Source of the DNA: Epichloe hybrida
Taxonomy: Eukaryota; Ascomycota; Sordariomycetes; Hypocreales; Clavicipitaceae
Length of the DNA: 64,000 nt
Direction of reading: 5' to 3'
Assembly (NCBI GenBank): GCA_019022495.1
Contig: JAFEKR010000006.1
Coordinates: 2,108,001 to 2,172,000 of the forward strand
How positions within the stretch are numbered: position 1 is the first letter of the stretch; every line of letters starts with the position of its first letter. Position numbers and translations under genes: made by a program. Below, one piece after another: positions 56,852 to 64,000 of this stretch. The notes beneath the pieces are model-generated. The model saw nothing but the letters and a program-made list of their open reading frames with translations. It was not told where the DNA came from and did no database searches.

Positions 56852-58447
56852 ACTGAAATGAACGAAATGATGCCTCCAATTGGCCTTTCTTTTTGACGAC
56901 TTGACGGGGCAGCCTCACTATCTCACAAATGGTACAAAATTACGACTGGGGAAGGTGCGAGAGCCGGGAAGGGAGGGGGTGTGTTATTGGACAGTCACCT
57001 TTTTGTTTTCACACAAACTGCAAGCTTGCTTCCTTGCCATGTTCTTGTTGCATCGCCAGGTGTTGGTCATAGTGTGTCCCCTTTTGAAATTCCCTAGATT
57101 TTCTGTGGGGGGTTTTTTTTTGGGTTTTTTTGGTCCTTCTCGCCACCAAATATATGCACCTTATTTATCACGACGCTGGCTTGATATTTTGCACGTCACC
57201 GGCATCACGATTGACCGCATCACGGCAAACAAGGTCTGCATTCAGCCATGCAAGCTTGCTACTTGAATCAGAATCCACCACGCATAGATGCAATAAGAAA
57301 TGACACCACGCAACATGAGTGAGAGTATGAGGAACAAGTATGGGAGGACTAGCCGGTGACAGCATCCATTCTATTCATCCACGGACTATTACAATAGACC
57401 GAGTTGATTTTCCCCCGCCTCTTCTTTTTTTATCCGGAACACCACCAAAAGACCAAAAACACCACCGTTTTAGAAACTTTTTTTCTTTCAAATAAAAACA
57501 TGACTGATAAGCTGAGTGATGCCTGCACACGAAAAACAACATGACAAAAAGTAAAATGAACAACATTACTGTAAGACGCTTTGCGCAAGTACGGGAGCGG
57601 CTGAGAGGGGAGGGAAGAGGGTCGGACGGCCAAGGCATAGGCAATCAAGCGAGCCAGTAAACCAGAATGCACTCAGCGGTGCTGTCGACAAGAACCGGAA
57701 TGTTCCATCTCTGATATTATACAGCCGTCCAAAGACAGATCTCAGCCAATTGTGGCCACAGACTCGAAATAGTTGGTACACAGGCCGTGCTCTAAACGTG
57801 TCACGCATGCCAATGTCTAAAAAAAAAAATTTAAAAAAACTTCGCCCGCTGTTGAATAAGGAGCCAACGCGACCAAGACGAAACAATGTATCGTGAACCG
57901 GCGTGACAATCAAGTCAATACATCCAACATTATTGTCTTCCCCCCCTCCTTTAGAAAATGTGGAAGCGAAGGCATTGGCGACATGGGAGACATCAGGGCG
58001 GCGCTACGTAGAAAGACTGCAATGGCAAACCGGGGTAGCCGCGCAGGGGTATCGTTTTGAAAGCATTCGACCAATTCAGCCGTCTCTCTCTGAGGAGAGA
58101 AGCCGCCTCCCCCTTTTCCCCCGGGGGGGAGGGTCTTGAGCGAATAGTTATGAATTGATGAGGGGGCTTGGTTCCTTCAAGGGGGGGGAGGGGGTGTAAA
58201 GATCGGCGGTAGCGCATCGCCACGGCGAGAAGAACTGCCGGGATAGTGTGATAAAGTTGATTAATTCGGCTCAACTCTTCAGAGAGCCCCAGAACCGGAT
58301 GCAGTATTAACGCCGTCGCGATGCACCGACAAGAACCGATCCGTAACATATGATGCAAGAAATACGTCAGGAAAGAATAATGAAATATCAAGATGACGCC
58401 GTGTCGGCGACGGCAGAACAGGCGAGGAGGTTCTGTCTTTCTAGCCC
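56852..58447. other. Convergent intergenic region
   Basis: It holds the 3' flanks of the kelch-BTB and sfp1 genes. T and A homopolymers lie near 57112-57130, 57427-57435 and 57819-57838, and G/C-rich runs near 58118-58134 and 58181-58196. No gene is seen. Confidence 0.45.
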
Positions 58448-60512
58448 TTACTGCATCATCTGATCTTCTCCGATGCCTGGCAGATTGAGGCCTGCAGCGA
58501 GAGCTTGCATTTTGAATTCAGGGTTGCACGGTAATGAGTGCGATTTATGCTACAGAGCCAAAGTATTAGAGGAAGACTTTTTTCGGAGAATCAGAGAGTT
58601 CTCAAAACGTACATATTTCAAGCCATTCAAGTTCTTGTAACGCTTGCCGCACGTCTCGCAGTTGAAAGGCTTTTCTTTCTCCATTCCTAGTGTGCCAGGA
58701 TATGGTGCGCTGGTCTCAGGGTTGACGATAGAAAACGTTCCGTCGCCGTTCTCATGCAGCTGCTGTGTCTGATGTCCGTGCGCTTTATGATACCTATTTT
58801 TTCAAAGCGGGCGTGGTCAGTCATATCGTAGTGGCGACTTGAATCAGTTCAATCAAGCATAAAAACGTACTTTAATCCATTTTGGTTCTTGTAAGCCTTC
58901 TCACAGCCAATGACTGGGCATTTGAAGGGCTTGTGCTCCTCTGGCATCATCATACTCTGTAGTCGTTGCAGCAAAGCCTTGTTGGTCTCGGGATCAGCAA
59001 ACTGGCCCTGTGTAAGGCCAAGCTGAGCCAGCTGAGCCTGTATCGACCGGCTGCCCTGTTGGAATGCGCCTCCTGGACTGAAGAGATGCTTTCCGGGGTC
59101 GTTGATGCAGAAGTTTGAGTCGTTGCCATTGGCAAAGTTTCCGTCGCCGAGATCAGTTGCATTTCCGCCGCCCATGGGCATTCCGGGAAGATCATCGTCC
59201 ATGTCGTCCATGATGCCCGCTGGCTGGGCTTTCTGTTGTGGTGGCATTTGCTGTGCCGTTGCCAGAGTCGGGGTGTTGACGGAAGAAACGGTGGGATTGT
59301 TCTGAAGCCCGAAGCTGGCAGCTGCGGGGGTAGGTGGCTGTGATGTTCGCAGGCCTTGGGTGATACCAGAGGTGTTCATGTTCAGTTGGGGTCGTTGCGG
59401 CTGGCCGAACAGCTGTCTGGTTTGGTGCATCTTGTTGCTGTCATCGAGCTCCATTGTGCCAACCTCGTCATCCATCTCCATGTCTGCGACGGCGTCCATT
59501 TCGTCGTTCAAGTTGGTGGCGAGAGCGGGATTCATCTGACCGCCGTTAACACCACCGGCCTGCAGGCCTCCAATACCTAGCACCCCCGCGCCAGCCGGCA
59601 AAGGCTGGCGCGATTGGCCAGGGGACTGCGCAGAACCCGCGTGGCCAGAACCAGTAGGTGTTGTTCTTGAGCTCGACAGATCTGATGCTCCCGGCAAACC
59701 AAACTGGGAAAAGGCGTTGTTTCGCGAGGCGTTCGGGCTGGGCTGTGTATGTGCTTCCTCGTAATGCTGAAGAAGATCGTGAAGATTAGGCAAGATTTTA
59801 CCACAACATGTAAAATCTCTCATGAAGTTGGCCTCCAATTTTGGGAGATACGACGACGAGTGAAACGATGAGGACTGGGGATTGCCGCCGAAAGGGTTCG
59901 GCGAACCGCTTTGCATCATGACGCTAGGTTGTAACATCCGTCAGTGTGGACCAGAAATAGCGAGGCCAAACGTATTCGGGTATGCGTCGTTTGAAAATGT
60001 CTGGAACAGCAGCGTGCGCCGGCCGTGTAGGAAAAAAAAAAAAAGGAAAAACATGGAGAGAGAGAGAGAGACAAGAGGGGTATGGAAATGTACGCAGGCA
60101 TTCACAACGCGGGGTGTATTCGACACACCAAAATTCGGCGTAGGGCTCGACAAGAGCACTTTTCCGGAGACTGCCAGAGGCTGGCCAGAGTGCAGCCATG
60201 CCATCGCAGGGGAAAATGAGTTGGGAGCACCCAACGAAGATGACTTTTTTTTTGGGGGGGGTTTTTTGGGGACGCAGTGAGTAGCGACGAATAAAGAAAA
60301 CATCAAACTTACTCGTCGCGAACAAAACTACCAAACGACATGCCACCCCAGCTAATGCCACCACCCACCAGACTGCCAGCAAGCGACTCCCTGCGATTTC
60401 GGTTGACGCTGTCGCGATTTTGGTTATTGAAAGAGATGGGCTTGGGGCCGGCGCTCACAAACGAGTCCTGCCGGCCGCGGCCCATGGCAGCGTCAAGGCC
60501 GCCTGCGTTCAT
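58448..60512 (-). CDS. sfp1: Sfp1-type C2H2 zinc-finger transcription factor
   Basis: A regulator of ribosome biogenesis and growth genes. Exons are 60313-60512 (or longer), 58871-59923, 58613-58793 and 58448-58549; from the Met at 60512 this gives 511 residues. Conserved blocks are [24 protein letters not shown], interrupted by intron 1, then [37 protein letters not shown], which holds a first finger. The C-terminus carries two fingers, [21 protein letters not shown] and [19 protein letters not shown], each split by an intron at GLK or GLKY. It ends [12 protein letters not shown]. The frame is open upstream of 60512 ([20 protein letters not shown], plausibly coding) into a Thr-rich stretch made of minisatellite, but without an ATG. 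An upstream exon may exist. Confidence 0.85.
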
Positions 60513-61640
60513 GGCGGAGGTATCGCAGTCGGCGCAGTCAGCAGCGGCGATGTGGAGATTGGAGGTGGCGAGATCGTTCTCAAGGAAGCACAGGGAGGAT
60601 ATTTGGTCGCGCGAGGGGGAATCGACGAAGAGCGGCTGAGGGAAATTGGCGGCTGACGCAGACAAGGAGTTTGCGGGAGTGGTGTGGGTGGTGGACGTGG
60701 TGGACGTGGTGGACGTGGCCAAGGTGGTCAAGGTGGACAAAGTGGTCAAAGTGGTCAAGGTGGTCAAAGGTGGTCAAAGTGGTCAAGGTGGTCAAAGGAG
60801 TGGACGTGGATTTGTTGTTGGGGGATGATCGCGGAAGCAGAAAGTCGGGAGGAGTTGCTGGCTGAGGCGACGGCGACGGCGACTGTGACTGTGACTGTGA
60901 CTGTGAATTGGCCAGCGACGCTGATATATTAATGAGTTGGGCGAAGTAAGCGAAGCGGGAGGAGAGTCAGGTATTAAGCCGGCGGCAGTGGCAGCAGCGG
61001 CAAGCAGCCATGGCAGCAGCGGACCACAACAAGCAGCAGAGGCGGCCAACAGGCAGTGCAGCCGCAGCAGGCAGCAGGCAAGCAGGCAGCAGTCAACAAG
61101 GCTGCTGGGGCTGGCTTGGGTGGTGGACCGTGGTGCACTGGTGGCTGGTGGCTGGTGGCTGGTGGCTGGTGGCTGGTGGTGCACCACTTGGTCTGGTGGC
61201 GCCGGCGCCGGGCGTGGGCTCTCTGGGGCTCTGGGGCTCGTGCAGTATCGTATCGTGTCGTGTCCGAGGGCAATTTCACTCTACGTGGCAGATGGACGAT
61301 GGAACAATGATGGATGGATAGAGCTGCTGGGGAGGGGCTGATCAGAGGGATAAATTCGCTGGCGGTTGTGCCGCAGGTAGAATTGAACCGAGATGTTCTG
61401 AGAGAATGAGCAGAGTTTCTCAAGTCCGAGATTCATCGATGGCAGCGCTGCTACGCAAGTAATATGGCATGTCATGTCATTATCACATCATGAATCAATC
61501 TTGCCAGCCACGGAAACAAGTCTGTCTGGTGGGCGCTCTTTTTGCATTGCCGGCGCAGCTTGTTTGGGGGGGAGGGGGGGGGGCGCAGCTAGTCAAGCTC
61601 GGCCGCGGCCTTGTTTGTGGGTCTGTGGCTTCAACCTCGG
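60513..61640. other. Minisatellite-rich sfp1 upstream region
   Basis: Tandem tracts follow each other: GTGGACGTG (60690-60718), TGGTCAARG (60720-60800, partly in the open sfp1 frame), GACGGC/GACTGT (60868-60904), GCAGCAGGCA (61058-61092) and GGTGGCT (61137-61180). A G run lies at about 61566-61583. No independent gene is seen. Confidence 0.6.
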
Positions 61641-61649
61641 GGCAACGGT

Positions 61650-61916
61650 GTAAAAGTACCTAACCTAATCGAACCGAAAGATATTAAGCAAATAATTGGA
61701 TTTAACACATATAATTTAAGAATTATTACCTTATAAAGTAAGTTGACTATAAATAAGTGCAAGCACTATAAATACCACTTATTACGATGTAATACCTATT
61801 GAAATAAGTACATGTAAAGTTGTTTATTCTTACTAACTAGATGCTAAAGCAGCAGTGCTCTTCAACATATAGGGGTTCTACGTCACGTGCCATCTGTTAA
61901 CTCTAGCACGTAACAA
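61650..61916. repeat. Diverged second copy of the 38-kb repeat
   Basis: An AT-rich stretch that shares ordered words with 37920-38120: ACCACTTATTAYGAT, GTAAAG-GTTG-ATTCT-ACTA-CTAGA, ACGTGCYA and the end motif CTAGCACGTAACAA (61903-61916). The substitutions are largely transitions. It may be a solo terminal repeat or a fragment of the same element. Confidence 0.6.
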
Positions 61917-61970
61917 CCACCTCGTTCGTCTTCTTTGTCACAGACAAAATATTCTTTTTTTCCCTTACCT

Positions 61971-63535
61971 TCACTCCCGCTCTAACACGGCAGGAGCCGT
62001 GATGGTCGTTCCACTAAGCTTTTCGAGGCCCTCGCCGCCCTGTGAAAAACCATTGTTAGCATAGTAATACGTGTTTGACAGGGAGAGCATCAACTTACAT
62101 AGCTGATCAGAGGGGAAACCTCGATACCGCCATCGCCGACAACAGTGGCTCCAGCCGCGGCGGCCCATCGCCGACCCTGTGACATGATATCACTCTTGCT
62201 GGTGTCAGGATCATCTTGGCCCTTGCCGGGGGCATTCTTCAAGGGGGAGAACTCGTCCTCGCGACGGACCTCCATGCACGCGAACTTGTCCAGAGACAGC
62301 ATGGGGAAGACATCAAAGACAAACTGCTCGAGCTTAATGCCGTTTGGTGATGCAGGCTTGACCGTCTCACCCGTTTTGGTATCGGCAAAGGGTATCTTCT
62401 TTCTGGCAACGTGGTGTGGCAACTTGTGCGCCCACTGCGGGATAGATTCCAAGAATCGGAACGAGTAGTAGTGGTTGACAATATTGGCAGCACGGAACTT
62501 GAGGAGTCCAGGATGCTTGGGGTCCTCAGCCTCGGCCGTGGCCTGGTCAATCTCAGAGTACTCGACAACGTCTGGCTTGCCGTTCTTGGAAATAATCAAA
62601 CCGACCGACTCGGTAGCATCGCGCTTTCGAACGACCTTGGTGGCAATGTCTACATTCAGAGACGAAGAAAACCCGACAAAGACGGGGTCGGCAACCTTGA
62701 CCAGGCAATTGTCAACGCAGTAAGCATGAATGTGCTCAATGCCTCGCTTGCGCATGTCGTCGAGGACTCCTGATACGACCAAGGCTTGGTAGATACCACC
62801 ATTGCCATCGGGGGCAACGGCGACCTTGCCCTTGCTCTCGAGCAAAATCTTGCCTTGATCGGAGATGCAGGGAAGGACGCCCTGCTCGAAGATCTTGATG
62901 TTGGCCTTGTCCAAGCCAAAGTAGTTGTTCTCCTCGAAAAACTGCTCGGTAGGCCGACGAGTTGGGCCACTGGTCATGATGTACCAAGGCACAACCACAG
63001 ACAAATCGGCGCCGACCTTCTTAGCAGCCAGTTCCTGAATCTTGCGGATTCGCTGGGCCTGGGTCTGGAATAAGCTCTTGTGAGAGGGCAAGCCAATGTC
63101 GTAGCAGCCCTTCGGGGCGGAACTACCCAGACGGGTACCCTGGCCGCCAGCCATGAGGACAACAGCAACCTTGTTGTTGCCGATGAGATCTAGGCCGGAC
63201 CCATACCACTTTTTGATATCATCTGCGCTCGAGTCGAGGATACTGGCCTGAGCGGATTCGGGGAGGGGCTCAAGGGTATCAGGGCTGTCTGACTTGGTTT
63301 CGCCCAAAGCTCGTTTGGTAATTTCATTGATGTAAGCGGGGTTGAAGCCGGAGAGTTGGTCGTACAAAGCTGCCTTGTCTTGGGAGTTGAGGGAATCGTA
63401 AAAGTTGAGTACGTGTTCTTGGCCAGCTTCGGTGTACTTGGCCTTGAGGTCAGCCAAGGCCTCTGCAGATGGTTCTGAGGGCTTGCCATCCTTGCTCTTG
63501 GAACCGACGTGCAAGACTTCCTTGACCTTGTCCAT
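61971..63535 (-). CDS. uap1: UDP-N-acetylglucosamine pyrophosphorylase
   Basis: It makes UDP-GlcNAc from GlcNAc-1-phosphate and UTP, the precursor of chitin and glycans. Exons are 62099-63535 and 61971-62039, giving 501 residues, the usual length. The nucleotide-binding motif [19 protein letters not shown] lies near residue 115. Other family blocks are [33 protein letters not shown] and [10 protein letters not shown]. The 59-nt intron (GTAAGT, GCTAAC branch, CAG) joins EVSPLISY to GGEGLEKL, restoring the conserved C-terminus that ends TAPAVLERE. The Met at 63535 (MDKVKEVL) is chosen; the frame is open 32 codons upstream, but only from a TTG. Confidence 0.94.
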
Positions 63536-64000
63536 TGTGACCGGTTCAGTGGGCTCGCTTCTGACAGAAGTGCGGGATGGTAAGACGGAAACGGCTGCGA
63601 ATTGCCCGATGACTGGCAACAAGTTCGACAAGGCCGTGAATGCGATGGGTGAGCACCGAGTGACGGGATCGAGGAGGGGTAGGCAGGCATGGAGGGGTAC
63701 CTAGAAAGCAATGGAGTGCAACTCATTCATCAGGTCACCACCACCTCTCTCTTTCCACTCGCCGCCATTCATGTCAGTCATGGGTACGGTTGGTTGGTGG
63801 GGGGCGCCACTCAAGTCGCTGTGGAGAATAAAGGCCACAGACCCATGAATAATGACCGCCGCTAATGCATCCTGAGGCACGACATATTGATGTGTTTTTT
63901 TTTTTTGTTACGGCAAGCTTGGTTGCTGTGAGAGAAGAGTATAGAGGACGACCAACTTGGGGAATGCCCAACGCGTGGGGATTGGGATGAGGAAATTCGA
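63536..64000. other. 5' flank of uap1
   Basis: Presumed promoter, with a T run at about 63894-63906. No further gene is visible before the right edge. Confidence 0.45.

Overview
The window comes from a filamentous ascomycete, most likely a sordariomycete of the hypocrealean type. Genes have few short introns with fungal splice signals (GTRNGT donors, CTAAC/CTGAC branch sites). There is a PPZ-type phosphatase, an L-arabinitol dehydrogenase, a Sfp1-type zinc-finger regulator and a SUR7-type membrane protein. Repeats show the C-to-T decay expected of repeat-induced point mutation (RIP). Species is not assignable from sequence alone.

Layout. 1-4.1 kb: a hybrid histidine kinase, cut by the left edge. 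4.8-8.5 kb: a small inverted-repeat element, then a Ty1/copia-type LTR retrotransposon destroyed by RIP and broken inside its integrase. 8.7-19.3 kb: a MARVEL-like membrane protein, a succinate-semialdehyde dehydrogenase with a frameshift, an intron-containing tRNA-Val(UAC), mitochondrial ribosome recycling factor, a Gly/Arg-rich protein and a PPZ phosphatase. 19.3-24 kb: gene-poor. 24-29 kb: a SUR7/PalI protein and a WDR6/Trm734-type WD-repeat protein. 31 kb: a two-exon small secreted cysteine-rich peptide. 32.7-35.2 kb: L-arabinitol 4-dehydrogenase and ATP synthase subunit g. 36.1-38.2 kb: an unusual element with terminal direct repeats, a decayed Gln-rich/zinc-finger coding relic and about 1 kb of modular minisatellite. 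40.4-41.7 kb: a six-exon LaeA-like methyltransferase. 41.7-48.6 kb: about 7 kb with no recognisable gene. 48.6-60.5 kb: TFIIA large subunit, Cdc20, a kelch-BTB protein resembling Ral2 and Sfp1. 61.6-61.9 kb: a second, diverged copy of the 38-kb repeat. 62-63.5 kb: UDP-GlcNAc pyrophosphorylase.

The core genes are unrelated housekeeping genes (mitochondrial translation and energy, tRNA modification, transcription, cell cycle, cell wall precursor, pentose use). Between them lie accessory islands near 5-8, 31, 36-48 and 61 kb that hold the repeats, the putative secreted peptide and the LaeA-like enzyme. The most unusual object is the 36.1-38.2 kb element with its modular minisatellite. The most surprising gene-level observation is the frameshift in the otherwise well conserved dehydrogenase.
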